Of a stretch of 64,000 nt of DNA, positions 17,734 to 30,800 are shown one piece after another. Numbering within the stretch: position 1 is the stretch's first letter; each line of letters opens with the position of its first letter. The stretch spans positions 129,720,016 to 129,784,015 of the forward strand of contig CM068829.1 in NCBI GenBank assembly GCA_028554795.2, in the 5' to 3' direction. A program made the translations under genes and the position numbers. Below the pieces are notes generated by a model that did not search any database, was not told the origin of the DNA, and saw only the letters and a list, made by a program, of their open reading frames with translations. Origin of the DNA: Sinohyriopsis cumingii (Eukaryota; Mollusca; Bivalvia; Unionida; Unionidae).

Positions 17734-17969
17734 CAGCAGAGAGGGTGTGACCTCAGTGAAGCGTAACGGCGGGTAAACACACGCGCATACTTTAAAAAAA
17801 CACGAACGACAAAAATAAAGTTCAAAAAAAAACTCATTAGAGAAACTCTCGGTTAGTTAGAGACTTAGGTTTGGTGTTATTGACCTTGTATTTTCATTTT
17901 CGCAGGAAGCCTTTTTTTCTCTTCAAAAATGACGCTCCAGCAAAAGGTCTGTTCACCCTCTCTGCCGCT
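17734..17969. repeat. Right-end domain of E2 with inverted repeat
   Basis: CAGAGAGGGTG (17737-17747) pairs perfectly with CACCCTCTCTG (17954-17964). The outer arm, preceded by CAAAAGGTCTGTTCA, matches the end of E1 (CAAAAAGTTTCGGTCTGTACAG then CCCCTCTG, quoted in two parts). A small GAGA-AAC-TCTC hairpin lies inside (about 17840-17850). Confidence 0.6.
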
Positions 17970-17970
17970 A

Positions 17971-18143
17971 CTGAATGTTATATGTGGGATATAAATGATA
18001 TAGAAATGATAGATATATATATATTCACGTAGATACTATATGTATTAATTTATGTAACACATTTTAAAATCATCAAGACATCTTATAAAGACAATGAGAA
18101 CTGTTTCGATATAATTTGAGATATCTGATCTTAATAATTATTG

Positions 18144-18225
<82 letters not shown>

Positions 18226-21200
18226 GAGTCATATGATTGCGAGAAATATTACCTATTTGTAAGACGGATTGAGATTCATGTTGACCTAACATTAAGCCCA
18301 TTGTTTCTCAGGTTGAGGACTTACGTGACTCTAAAGTGGCAGTGGACTAAAAGAAAGATGGTGGAATATTCTAAATGGGACGCGTTTGGACTAAAAGAAA
18401 GAAGGTGGAATATTCTAAATGGGATGTGTTTCTTCAAGATTAACTTAAGCTGTTAGAGTGTGTACACTTAGGAATATCTGAAACAGTGAACTTAGCATTT
18501 CGGAAAGAATCCAAGTACCGACCACCTGAAGATGGTCAATGTTCTGTGGGACCCTTATTTTTTTATTCTGTAAAGTTTCAGAATAAAGACATGAAAATTA
18601 AAAACGTTAGTTTTAATTGCCTTTAGGACCATTTATATATTTTTCGTTGTACACTGATGTAAATGATATCAAGAGACTGGTCTCTGTGTATGTTTCTATG
18701 ATTATCGAATTAAGAAGTTGAAGGCTTTTTTTGTGGCTAAAACAAAACCCGAACGAAAATAAATTCATTCAGAATTCTTATGGCATGTCGGACTGATTTA
18801 ATACAAACTAACACAAGATCACAAGAACATAACTCCATTAGATACTGCCATTCAGGGTCACTTTATCTGTTGTACTCGAACAGCTCTAAAAATCTGCATA
18901 CTATTCTCTATGAATTTCCTTTTGTTATTATGTTACTCGAGAATTAATATTAAGAGCTGAAATGTTATATAAGAAATCATGGTGATTTCCTTTTGCAAAT
19001 GACTTCTACATCAGTGGGAACAATATCAAAGTGAGAAAAGCACAAGCAGGTCAAAGAATAAAAATTGGATTTAAGCACAATAGGGTACAATTTTCGTTAA
19101 TCTGAGTTTCCTTTCATGATAAAATAAAGCTGATTTGAAAGGCCAGTGGAATAGTTTTAGTAAGACCATCCAGTTTGTTGCAGTTTTGGATTATACACAC
19201 CGTATCAATTAGCGCTGAATATGGTATTGGGCTATAAGCATGGAATTATAGAAGTGAAATGAAGTCATAAATGGGCAACAACAGTGCCAGATTAAACCCT
19301 GTCGAGGCCCTTAGGCAGTCGGAATATTGCCCCCCACCCACCCACCCCGCACAAATTATCTCCTAATACGTTTAAAATTTTACCATCCAACAATTTTAAC
19401 AAACCAATTTTATTCCACAAAACAAATATTAACAATTATTAATGTTATTAAACAAAATAACATTTTATTATATTAAACAAAAATTATTAAATAATTATTG
19501 TCGCGGGGGCCCTAAAAGGCGTCGGGCCCATAAGTGGGCGCTTACTCTGCCTAATTGGTAAACCGGCACTGGGCAACAACTGAACATTTTACTCCCAAAA
19601 TCAAATTCTTCAATAATGATGAAAATTATAAACATAAAAAGTCAAAAGCTTCGTGGGATGTCAATAAGAGATGGAATATGGATGTAAGAATGCACTATGT
19701 ATGTAAGAATTAACAGAACAAAGGCAAGCACAAAAGAAAAGGTGTGCGACAATTTTTCCTTAAATATCGATATGATAAGCATTAGTATGAGTGTCTATTT
19801 ACTCAAGGTGTACATCATAACTATTAAACGTGCACAAGAATAAAAATATTTTTGTTATATCCTGGAGTTTGGAGGGGGCGGAGTATTCCGAAACCCATGA
19901 CCCCCCACCCCCACCCCCCCACCCCCCGATCCGGCGTTGCATCGCACCCGTTTGACGAGTTATTAAGTAGTGTACGGTGTGCACATTAACCGAACGTACA
20001 TGGCCAAATGGCCGCACACGTTTTAAAATGTAAGATCACTTGCCATTCAGGTGTACTATCATGCTTCGCACCCATCTGACGAGCAATTAAGTAGTGCTGG
20101 TGTGGACATTAACGAATCTACATGACCAATTGGCCACACACGTAATAAATGTCATTCATCGTCGACCAGACAACAGGAAGACCAAGAATGTCATGACATT
20201 GTAAAATCGCAAAGTGACGGACACCATCAGTTCGATAGAACGCATGCAACATCTCCGGCCTGAATCGAGTCGAAGAGTCGGAATGCCATTCGCAACAAGA
20301 GTCATCTAAAGGTGGAGATGACCTTTTGCGAAATACGAAACGATTTGCCAGAGAGCTGTTTCGTGAGAAATCAATGTGAGTCGGCAGAAGAGAGGGAAGA
20401 ATAGTGACGGAAAATGGAAACGGAAGAGGAGAAAGGAGAGTGACTGTAAAAGACTGAATTTCTCTTTGATGATAATCCAAGGAAAATTCACGACCGTTTG
20501 ACAATCCTGACTGGATGTCAGGGGATCAGGAGAAGAAGAAGGATAAGAGGGAACAGCTTTGGGAAGAAAACAACAAAAAAATACCTGTGTTAGGCTTGTA
20601 GTCTCAACCAAAATAAATAGGAAGAAATGTCCGAAAAGTAAATTAACGCTTTGTAACCCAATTAATAATTTAAATAAACGATTCCTCTCAAATTATATCT
20701 GAACACAACAGTAAATAATTCCATACACTGAACGTAAAAGAGGAATCGATAATTTTTTTCACCTCCTTCTAAATACACAAATTTCACTTAAGACTCAATA
20801 AAATGCCCAGGATGTGGGTCGCAAGTTTTTTTTCCTCCAGAATATTCTACGCTTGTAAATAAGGCTCGAAACTGAACTCAAATATCAGTAAACAACTTTT
20901 TTTTTTTAAATGTCAGGTTGGCCAAAACTATTCTAGCCTCAGTCACTGAAGAATGGCAAGCTCATACAATACATTCAATATACCAACAAAAAGATACCCA
21001 TTCAACATGGTTAGGTCTTTGATCTCAAATCGAAGTAAGCAGCTTATTTTTTTTTTAAATGATAAAAGGCGCATAGACACAACCCTCAATCAAGACTAAA
21101 ATCATGAAGGCCAGAGCTATACATTCAATCACGGAATTCCTTATAAATTTATTTCAGCAGGCACAACCTTCTTATTTAAACACAAATGTGAAAATGTTTC

Positions 21201-24200
21201 TCATATTTCTATGAAAGGGCTTTTTTCTCGTTTTACTGAACTTTAAACTTTAAATTGTGATATAAATTATTTCTTTTACAGTTAATTTTAAAGTCGACCA
21301 CCTGCTATGTTGATTTCTTGTGATAGATTTTTCCCTATCTCTTTAACGCATCGCAGTTACTGAGAATTATATTTGGAACTGCCTTTATTCACCCGACACA
21401 ATATGGCGACGGAAGCAGACAAATCGCAATTAGAACCATGTCATCTTTTCTTTCCTAACATATGGGGTGCACTAAGCTGGTGGGGGGGGGGGGTGCAAAC
21501 CCACGATATGTATGCGTATTCCTACAAATACATCTGAAGTTTATTTTTCGACTTCACGTAAATGCGATTTTTTGATGGCAGCTTATTGGACTCCACAGTT
21601 TTCACTTCCTGGCTCGTAAGTCGTCCACGTCATGTTCAATCTTTGCGGTAACAAACTGTTCAGTACTTAAAACTTTTTCATCTCTTACGTTAAAAATCTA
21701 TATCTGTATAGCTTACTATTTAATTAAATTGTATTACAAAAATCATTCGGCACTCATTTATCAGTTTGTGAGCTAGCAAAAACACTTAAATATAGCCGCA
21801 GATTGGTATTTTAAGCTGTTCATGTCGGGACAAACAAAATTTCTTACGACTACACTTGTATGGAGATTTAAGTACATGCATGTTCTTCTCTATCAAGAAT
21901 CTGAAGAAAATGTTTTTAATTTTATTTCAGACGAATTGGAATTATACTTGGAAAAAATTCCGTAGAAATATGGTACATATGGGATACTTTATCAGAACAC
22001 ATTCGCACCAGTAAGGGATTCCTGGATTCTACTTTGATCTATTCATGATCGCATCGTTGAGATATCGAGACTCACCTTTTATTTAAAAACTTAAAGTACG
22101 ACAAAATGCGAAGATGTGGAGTTGAACATTAGTTTTATTCAACCCGACCTATCGATGTGCTATGCTGGTGTAAATACGATGGTGCCCAGATTAACTAGCT
22201 AATATCATAGGTCGGTAAGTAATAAAATCTGTCCTCAGATTAGTTATGTACGAAAAGCACAGACAAAGCAAACGAAGTAGAGAACCAGACTAATGGAAGC
22301 GTTGAATCTTGTGAAACAGTATTTTGAGTAGGATGTAGGCTGCTAGTTCAAACTTCATAAGTTCCGGCGTTTTCGACATTTTTAATAAGACGGAAGATGC
22401 TAGCTCGAACTTCATGAGTTCCTGTGTTTTTAAAAATCTTACTTAGGGGCCAACGGCTCATAGTGGACGCTAGTGTTCTGCCGGCTCACGAGCACCGGAC
22501 ACTGGAAGTGTGATGCATGTCTGGGGCACAGCTACGTGGATCGATCGGAACATCGCTCATTTATTTCCGTCAGGTCGTGAAACAACCTCGGAAGTAGTTG
22601 TAGGAATAAACTTGAATTTGATGTGTGCCTCATACGCATCTACGCTAGCCAAGGTTCCGATATCATAACCAATCATCATCTTGGCGGATCGATCTTATAT
22701 TTCAGAGCTTCGGGTCTGTGAATTTAATTGGATGCAGTGGAAAGCCCATAAAAATCAAGTTGTTTAAATTTGAACAATGTGCACCACAGTTGTGTTATAT
22801 ATATATCCATATGCACACATATATGTGTGTGTTTGGCTGGCCGGCCAGGATTGTTTGATTATGAAAGTTAGATTTTAGTTTTAACAAATCTTTTGGGAGC
22901 TTATCCTAGATGTAACTGAAACACAGAGACATTGCTTTATTGATTTAATTTCAGTCTTGAGTTTGGAACACTCATTTCTGAAATTAGCACCTGACTTTCT
23001 GGTGCAGAATTGAAAGCACATGTTTCAAACACATGTAGGTCCAGAAAATACTGCGGCTCATATCCTTTACTTTTCATTGAAGCAGTCATCCAGAATGCAG
23101 TAATACTGATAAATAAAAGTTTTTATCGTGAGCACTCAGAAATTTAACGTTATTTAATTTTTAATATCATGGTGTTTGCATAGGTTTACTATGGGAACTG
23201 AATTAGTACCGTTAGTCATTCAGCCATACTGCTCAGTCTCTCGAAAGTGAACGTATAGGACTTTATCGTATTTGATAATACATTTTTTAATAATGGTAGA
23301 TCAACAAGCAGCAACAAGTAGATCTCCGCCCTTTTTTTCTGACATCACTGGTAAAGACCAACCTGGCCGGGCCTTATTTCATACTGAAGCTTTCACCATC
23401 CAAGCAGTTCTGAATATCGGACTCTCGCTAGTAATTTATAAATTTATTTCGAACGACCTTTGTATGCGAATGGAAAGTAAAATCCTCTTCTTTCTACCCA
23501 TAGCATTAAATACTTCACACTTTTTTCCCCTTTTTAGTGGGGGGTGGGGGTGGGTGGGTAGGGGTAGTAATCATGTCAGAACAGAACACCTGTGTATCTT
23601 TCAATTACTAATCTTAATTTTAAATTACTGACGCATGCGTGGAAAGCAACATTACCTCATGGCAAGAGTAACGCTTAGAAGCTTTGTAGCGAAGACTATG
23701 TCACTAGGGAACGACTCATACTTGCATTAGAACTGCGGATAAGTCGTACCATTACTCTACCAGTAATGTCTGGGGGAAAACAACAAAGAAAGAAAGAACA
23801 AAAAATCCCGAGATCTACTTGTTGGTCTAGGATAACATGCAATCGCTATACGAAGTTGGGGACAATCAAGGAAACAAAGAAAACGATGCAGCAATAAGAC
23901 ACCATTACGTCGTGCGTAGCAAAATACTTCAAATTAATACTTGTAAAATATTAAATATTTTGAATCGCTACGAGTGTATACAAAGAAGTTGATATCGTAT
24001 ACTTTCGAGAGGAAACTGAAGTTTCCGAGAAACCAAGGCCGCCTGCTGAAATTTTTTTTTGGGGGGGGGGGCAGACATGTAGTAGTCAACAGTTAAGTTG
24101 TACGGATGTAGATCATGTTTAGAGATAAAATGGGCGGGTCAAGCACTCCACCCCTGACCCTACGTGCGGGCGCCCTATGCCGATAACTCAGCCCTTCACC

Positions 24201-24866
24201 CGTGATGACATTGATTTTCAGGTGAGGGGCTGATGTCACTTATTCATTGAAAGCTGCAATTATTTGCAATCAAATTTGGCAGCACACATCAATGTATATT
24301 TTATACACTTATTGGTATTTCTCGTGGCTGCGCAGCTACCGTCGGCTCTTCAAATGGTTCGTTTGGTGACAAGTAGATGATATTTCCTGAGCAAATCGTG
24401 TTTGGTGACTTGCAAATCCGCCTGGAATATCATAACCATCTGTCCTGAGGCCATTTTGAATTTCGCGCTTGATATGGCTGCTACCAATTACCGGTATGTG
24501 TCTAAAGCGTACGCGGGTTTATTCCCAAATGATTTGCATGCAGCAAAATTGCATATCTTAATGAACAGATGACATCATACCCACAACATCGTCCATCAGT
24601 ATAAACACAGATTTGTGGGGTTGATTTATCGGACTACGGGCGCCCGTGCTGGAAAAAACATCACTCTTCTATCTTTACGCCTTTAGTTCTCTTTTTATAG
24701 AGTACAAAATTTAATTGCTTCTTACAGGTTTACTTGTAGTGTAGCATGGATTACTGGTATAATTTAATTTACATATTTTGGGATACCATCAAAGATACCC
24801 GATTGCAACATTCAGGTTGTCTGGTTCTATTTTTTTTCGTTATGGTGATAGTAATGGAATCGATAG
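17971..24866. other. Host-like intergenic DNA
   Basis: No gene supported. Contents: a TA microsatellite of about 70 bp (18147-18220), a 45-bp direct repeat in two copies (18343-18428), an hAT-type MITE (19282-19571), and a diverged 120-bp spaced duplication (about 19930-20022 and 20050-20142, sharing GACGAG.TATTAAGTAGTG). A diverged 65-bp duplication lies at 22330-22445. G- or C-runs are at 19905-19926, 21481-21493, 23540-23560 and 24058-24071. Confidence 0.5.
19282..19571. mobile_element. Non-autonomous hAT-type MITE (290 bp)
   Basis: The ends are CAGTGCC and GGCACTG, with partial pairing continuing inward (AGATTAAACC against GGTAAACC). Both sides are flanked by a perfect 8-bp target duplication GGCAACAA (19274-19281 and 19572-19579). 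End sequence and 8-bp duplication fit hAT. There is no coding capacity. Confidence 0.85.
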
Positions 24867-26046
24867 TATGAGGCGCCGTAGCGGACAAAACCTGGTCCAA
24901 TGAGAAAGTTGCAGTTGAAATTTCGGTGTCGTATGTCGAGAAATCCAATATCAAGTGTTGAATCAAATTGTGTGTCCTTAAAGTTACATTTTCTATATCG
25001 AGATGTTAGATTTTATATGTTGAATTATACGGTGGTGGTTTAAAGTTCTATTTCCTATGTCGATGTTTTACAGTGTATATTTTTAATTACACAGCGGTGG
25101 TTGAAATTTCAATATTATATGTCGAGAATCCCTAATTCACACGCTGTATGTAACTGTTTGTGATGAAAGTTCCATTTCATATGTTGAGTATTTATTTTTC
25201 ATCTGTTGAATTTCACGGCAACGAAAAGCAGCCTCCTTGTTTAAAAATAACGCAGTCCGTTCACTAGAGCGACCTCTAGCGAAGAAATTCATAGGAATTC
25301 TCGACCTGTGAAGGGTAACTTTCAAACTGTAAATGCATGAAATGTAATGGTGCCTCATAATTGAATACACGAATGGTGTATCTTAATACTCGATATTAGT
25401 TTGAATTGTTAAAGTGGACATTGTGTAATGTTACTTTTATCACCAACACATCATTTCACCATATAAAAAATGACAGATCTGACAAGCACAATAAAATGTC
25501 CAATCACCGCTGTGTAATTCAACATGTGGTCTAAAAACTCAACATACGAAATGGAACTTTCAGCACAATCAATGTGATTCAACATGTTCAATTGAAACTC
25601 TCGACATATGACATTCAAATTTCTAAAACCTCCGTGTAATTCAGAAGATACAATCTGAAACCTCGACATTGGCTATATAATTTTCAACCAGCGCTGTGTA
25701 ATTCAACAGATGAAATTTAAATACTCAACATATGAAAGGAAACTTTCAAAATAAACTCTTTGAACCAATACGTAAATTAGCAATTCTCGACGTATGACAT
25801 TGAAATTTCAACCACCGCTGTGTAGTTCATACGACACAATCTGGAACCTCGACATAGAAAATATAACGTTCAACCATTACTGTTTAATTAAACGGATGCA
25901 ATATAAAATCTCGACCTAGATAATGGAATTTTAAGGACATGTAATTTTGATACAACACGTGAAATTGGAATTCTAGACATATGACGTTCAGTTTCCAACG
26001 GCAACGTTCTGATTGGACCAGCTTTTGTCCGCTACGGCGCCTCATA
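24867..26046. mobile_element. 1.18-kb foldback element with long inverted arms
   Basis: The outer ends TATGAGGCGCCGTAGCGGAC and its reverse complement start and finish the element, flanked by TA. The left arm (24867 to about 25370) and right arm (about 25450-26046) are diverged inverted copies. Each is built of short repeats with motifs such as GTGTAATTCAACATATGAAA and CTCGACATATGACATT. There is no transposase. The TA flank would suit a Tc1/mariner-type mobiliser, but that is a guess. Confidence 0.75.
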
Positions 26047-26601
26047 AGATAGTGTTTAAATAACTCGTCTAGTACGAGTGCGGACTTCATTAAATCAATG
26101 ACTTTATTCAGCCAGGCGGGACATGATTCGGTTTTCGATACGAGATGTAGGAGACTTGTAGATCGACAGGGACCAAAAGGAAAGCACGTTTGATATGTTT
26201 TATGTTGATGAATTATTTTCTTATTTATTTCTAGAAACGGAAACATTGTTGAAATAATTTGCTATTAATTTTGATCAAATATATCTATTTAAAAAATATA
26301 CCGTTATAAACGTGCAACAGATTGTACCTGTGTCATACCGCGAGATTATGGAGCCGGCGAGATTATGAGCAACGACTTGATGTAATATCCGTAGAGCGCC
26401 CCCATTACATCGAAGGTATATTCTAGATTACAATGGAAAAGACTGAAGGTATTCCGGCTGTACATGAGTGTTCTCCCTTGACATACTGACCTTCGTATTA
26501 TAAGCCAACAACGTATTGCTAAAACGTTCGTGTTCCATAAGTTTTGGAAAAAGAGGACAGAAAAAAATAGTGTACAACAGACACAAGTATTGTGCACAAG
26601 A
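26047..26601. other. Region upstream of the DHSY-repeat gene
   Basis: No coding sequence supported. The frame of the next gene stays open back to a TGA at 26479-26481, so an upstream exon joined within 26482-26601 cannot be excluded. No clear TATA box seen. Confidence 0.35.
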
Positions 26602-27879
26602 ATGGATGTTAAGGAAACTTTGATTGACTGTAACTTTCTATCTCAGTCATCTTCAGTTTCGGCTTTGGGAGCTCAATCGGCAAGGAAGCTGCTCGCATTT
26701 GTTGATGTGGCCTTTGCAAGTCACGCGTTTGGTAAGGACCCGTGGTCAGAGCATTCGTACGCCGTGAATGAAGACGTTCAGCACGAAAATGTTCCAGATT
26801 ACGATCACAGTTATATGTCGAGGACAAGGGAAAATGACCACAGTTATTCAACTGTGGGCAAAACGCAAAGAAGCAAAGTATTAGATTGTAAAGAGAAAGA
26901 AAAGACGGAAGTACCGTGTCTACAACGTAGAGCCTCAACAGGCTCAGAAGTACCCTTGTTCCCGGAAGAAAATGTTGAAATTATATCTTCGTCCCAGATT
27001 CCAACCCAAAGTAACCCATGTTTTCACGATTCTTGCTTTGCTTTGAGGTCAAGACACTGCTTTTCTTTGGAAATGATTAACAACATTGATATAGCCTGTA
27101 AAAAGAAAGACCTTACATTAGGCATTTCAGATCCAGACATTTCCAGGATTGTATTGGATGGACAACCAACAAGGCCAACAGTCTTACCCCAACAGATGGA
27201 TATGCATTCAGCTTTCGACCATTCATATGCTGTCACAAATCACACAACCTCTACCATGTCACTTAACCCAAAAAGTCTAGAGAATGTTACTGAAACAAAA
27301 GTGCCAGATGAAGGTAGTCCTGGTGGCCAAATTTGGAACAATACTGAAATCTCTCCAAATGAATTTATGAAATCACCATTTCTAGACCATTCGTATCAAT
27401 TAGTGGAACGGAAGAGGTTTAAAATGAAGAATTCATTTGCACAATCGCCATTTTTGGATCATAGTTATCAGTCAGTTAAGATGCAGAACCTGAGAAATTT
27501 TCAGAATGCTGGAACAAAAAGAGATGGGAGTGAGGATGTATCAAATGTTCCCATTAGATCACCATATTTTGATCATTCTTATGATGGGTTGCTAACATTT
27601 GTTCCAAATTTGCCTGATTTAGGTAAAAATGAGCCATCAAAAGAGCCTCTATATCTGGATCATTCTTATGAGACAAAAAGCAAAGAGCTCGTAGGCATCT
27701 CCAAAGTAAAATTTGGACTTCAACCCTCCATTTCTTGTAAAACAGATCACAGTTATTTCATCTCAGATAGCCCAACAGACTCTGGAACAGGATCCACTTT
27801 GGAAGATGAGGATGACATTGAAATGAATTTGCTACAGTTTCACAAAGATCATACGTACACAACTAGGGACACACTTTAA
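26602..27879 (+). CDS. Host protein with ten DHSY-type motifs (425 aa)
   Basis: Not recognised by name. The frame begins at an ATG with a good animal context (AAGAATGG) and ends at 27879. Its hallmark is a tetrapeptide DHSY, usually preceded by an aromatic or hydrophobic residue and an acidic one. I count eight DHSY plus one EHSY near residue 50 and a final DHTY. Examples are FLDHSYQL, FLDHSYQS, YFDHSYDG and YLDHSYET. Between motifs the protein is polar, Ser/Thr/Pro-rich and probably disordered. The tail is acidic (LEDEDDIEMN). There is no membrane segment. Regular short motifs in a disordered chain suggest multivalent docking to one partner, perhaps in transcription or signalling. It may be a complete single-exon gene or the last long exon of one. 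Confidence 0.75.
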   Translation: MDVKETLIDCNFLSQSSSVSALGAQSARKLLAFVDVAFASHAFGKDPWSEHSYAVNEDVQHENVPDYDHSYMSRTRENDHSYSTVGKTQRSKVLDCKEKEKTEVPCLQRRASTGSEVPLFPEENVEIISSSQIPTQSNPCFHDSCFALRSRHCFSLEMINNIDIACKKKDLTLGISDPDISRIVLDGQPTRPTVLPQQMDMHSAFDHSYAVTNHTTSTMSLNPKSLENVTETKVPDEGSPGGQIWNNTEISPNEFMKSPFLDHSYQLVERKRFKMKNSFAQSPFLDHSYQSVKMQNLRNFQNAGTKRDGSEDVSNVPIRSPYFDHSYDGLLTFVPNLPDLGKNEPSKEPLYLDHSYETKSKELVGISKVKFGLQPSISCKTDHSYFISDSPTDSGTGSTLEDEDDIEMNLLQFHKDHTYTTRDTL

Positions 27880-30800
27880 ATATAAGTATTTACAAGACGT
27901 TTTGCTAGTGTAAAATTACTCTTCATCATTTGTTAATTAGACGAGCTTTAATATACTAACCAGTTTTGTATTGACACTATCAGCACAAAATTTCTATAGC
28001 AATTTGATGTGGATGTGCGCATTTCTCTGGACAGAATCCGTGTATCTGAAAAGTGTTAGTCTAATCGTGAAAATGTGGAGTCCATAGCCAGATTTTTGGA
28101 GGGAAAGAGGCTATTGGAAGCAAGCGTTCAAAATACAAATACTACTACTCTGTAACATATTTTTCAGTTAAAAAAGTTTAAAATTGATTTTGTTGAATGA
28201 ACTTAACTGTCATGTGCAGTGGTTGTTGGGGTGAAAAAGCTGCAGAATTAAGATGACATCTCTGACTTGGATTGGTGACTTTGCACATGAAAGAACAGGG
28301 AATCAGTCTGGTGACTTGAGAGGTGTTAAGCATAGATTGCATTTCCCCTGCACAATCTAATAATATTTAAGATCCCTACCATAGCTCATCATTTGTCACT
28401 TTTTGTGAGGAAGCTTCCATCAACAATATTGTATTTAAGGTGCAGCTTGCCATAATAGCAGGGTTAAACAGTATTGCTATTACAGAAGTTTATTTCTAAT
28501 AATAATTAATTTTATATGCCTACTTTAATGCAGGATGCATTACGATGATGTCAGGGTTTTCCTAAAGGATTTTGAAAGTTGTTGTCCAGTCATAATATTT
28601 TCTCTTGCAGTCATTCCAAATATTTTGTTTTATTGGGTCACCAGTATATGTGTTATCAGATGGCTAATGTGTGTTAATTTTAAATATTTCAATATTATAG
28701 TAAAATAATTAAAACCTTAGGCAGTTAAGAACAGTATTGAATCAATTTTGGGGCTATACAGCAGAAGATCAAGATCACTGAAATAGATAAAGTGTTTTTT
28801 TGCATAATAACTTTTATTTTTGACCACATACCTTTCCTGAAGTTTGTACAGGGTTTGCACTTAAATATGAAAAAAGTACTGATTTTAAGGTCCAAAGGTC
28901 AGGGTGATTGTGGCTGAAATGAAATGGTATTTGACAGAATAACTTTTGTTTAGCAGTAAGTTTCTTGACAAAACCTTGTTGATGACTTGCACAGACCAGC
29001 AGATTATAAAGCTATGGGGTCATGGTAATGGTGAGTCTAATAGGAATAAAGGTTCCTGGAAATGAAGTTTAATTAGGGATGGCATGCCTCCATAGAGGAC
29101 CAATCACAATGGGAGGCAGAGAGCATTAATGTGCCATTCATAGTACTCATTTTATGTTTGCTTGATCAGTTTAAAATCTTTTTTTGTTACCATAAAGCAA
29201 ACATTTTGATTGGCTTCTGAGAGCACTAAATGTTTTTTTTATAGCATGACCTAATTGCTGTCTAGCCTTTGTACTTAGGCAGCACATTGGGTCAATTTTC
29301 AGGTACTATCACTTCTAGGCTTTTGTAGTTAGTGAGTGGGTCCAACTTTAAGAGAATTTAGCTGTGCTAATTATGTCACCATCAGTGCTCAAAAAAGTTG
29401 TTTTTAAACACAGGCTTATGGCAAGTGACTTAAAAAAAAAATCACGAGCCCTGACTGAAATTCCATGTACTTGAACGGGCCTTTTTTTTTTTGCTGACTT
29501 TTTGACAGTGTTGAAATTGCGGTGCTTTAAATATGAGATGAAATAAACAAAATGATGTTAAACTGACTTGTTTTTATTTGCCTCTTAAAATATTTAATGT
29601 AAAGCAATGTTTTTCCCTAGGTCTTGATGTCAAACATTGTCCAATTGCAATATTAATGTCCTTAATACTACCTGGATCAGCAACATTGATGTTCATTACC
29701 ATATGAAGATAGGCTCACTACAACCAGATTTCCAACAATTTCACAATTTCTGCCTGTTCTGATGGTAAATTCTTGGTAATTGTAGCACCTCTGCTCTTGC
29801 GATCGCCAATTGTATTGCCTTAGTGTTGATATACAGTCTGTATTTGTCGGCACTGTGCGAGTATTCAAGGGCCTAGGAGGAGTTTTGTTTGTGATATTAC
29901 TGTGAATATGTCACAATTACAGAAAACACTAATTCCTTATCAATATAATCAGTCTACCAATCCTGAATGAAAGGTATTAAAATATAATGCAATAATGCAT
30001 GTTCCTTGAGGGCGAAAAACATTGTATTAGGGGCCATTATAGATCAATAATTCCCATGCTTAGTTTTATTGTTAGACAATCGTATAGATGAGTGTCTTTC
30101 CAGAACTTAAGAATAAAAATGCTGCATTTCATTATCAGGCTTCATGTAGGTTCTTTCAGGCAACACTCTTTTGCACATGGAATAAGATAGGGGCCTGATT
30201 TAGATTTAGAGGGGCCCTGGGCATGTTAAAGATTTTCTGAGCTCTGACCATGACCTTTATGCTTTTGTAGCGATGCTACTGGTTGATGGTGTTGTGAGGT
30301 TGATTGGCGATTATACCTTCTTACAAGGTGTCTGCTTTATTTGTCTATCGTTATCTAGAGGGTGATCGCCCTTGGTATTGTTGCCCAGATCGAACAAATA
30401 TTAAAATAAAGTGTGAAATTATAGATGAAATAAATAGAGATCTGAGCAGATATATAGAATATAATGACATGAGCCCCCATGCACAAAAACCAAACCAACA
30501 ATTTAATCAATTGCATAAACAACTGTGATATGTTAAATTAGGAAGATACCCTTCCCTTTGAAAAAAATTCAGCGAATTTCAAACACAAATATATTTATAT
30601 AAATAGCTAATCTGTTTTAAATGATAGGATTGGTTCATCATAGAATCGAGTGAACATTTAAAGTCATTGCCTTATACAGCTTCATAACCTGCTTATTCCC
30701 AGTTCACTTCAGCTTCACTGTGGCTGTCCTCCTCAGTCCCTTCGCTTTTTTCCTTCTCCAACGTCCCTACTATCTAGTCTCATTTTGGCCCTCAAACTTT

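Larger units (their letters stand above)
12955..17970 (-). mobile_element. E2: decayed, left-truncated relative of E1
   Basis: The same gene order and strand as E1 are recognisable in broken form: 344-aa homologue, pVI-like, capsid, core, protease, fibre, membrane protein and the start of the penton-like gene. Sequence outside conserved motifs differs clearly from E1, so E2 is a separate older insertion rather than a recent copy. The left part (rest of penton onward) is absent. The right end shares the terminal motif of E1. Confidence 0.85.

Noticed and set aside
19799..20611. Short frames with Pro/Ser/Phe-rich products
   Set aside because: No domain, no splice or start support, and composition follows G/C runs and purine tracts.
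22320..22660. Possible solo LTR (direct repeats, AATAAA near the end)
   Set aside because: No TG...CA ends, target duplication, primer-binding site or polypurine tract could be fixed; left as a diverged duplication.
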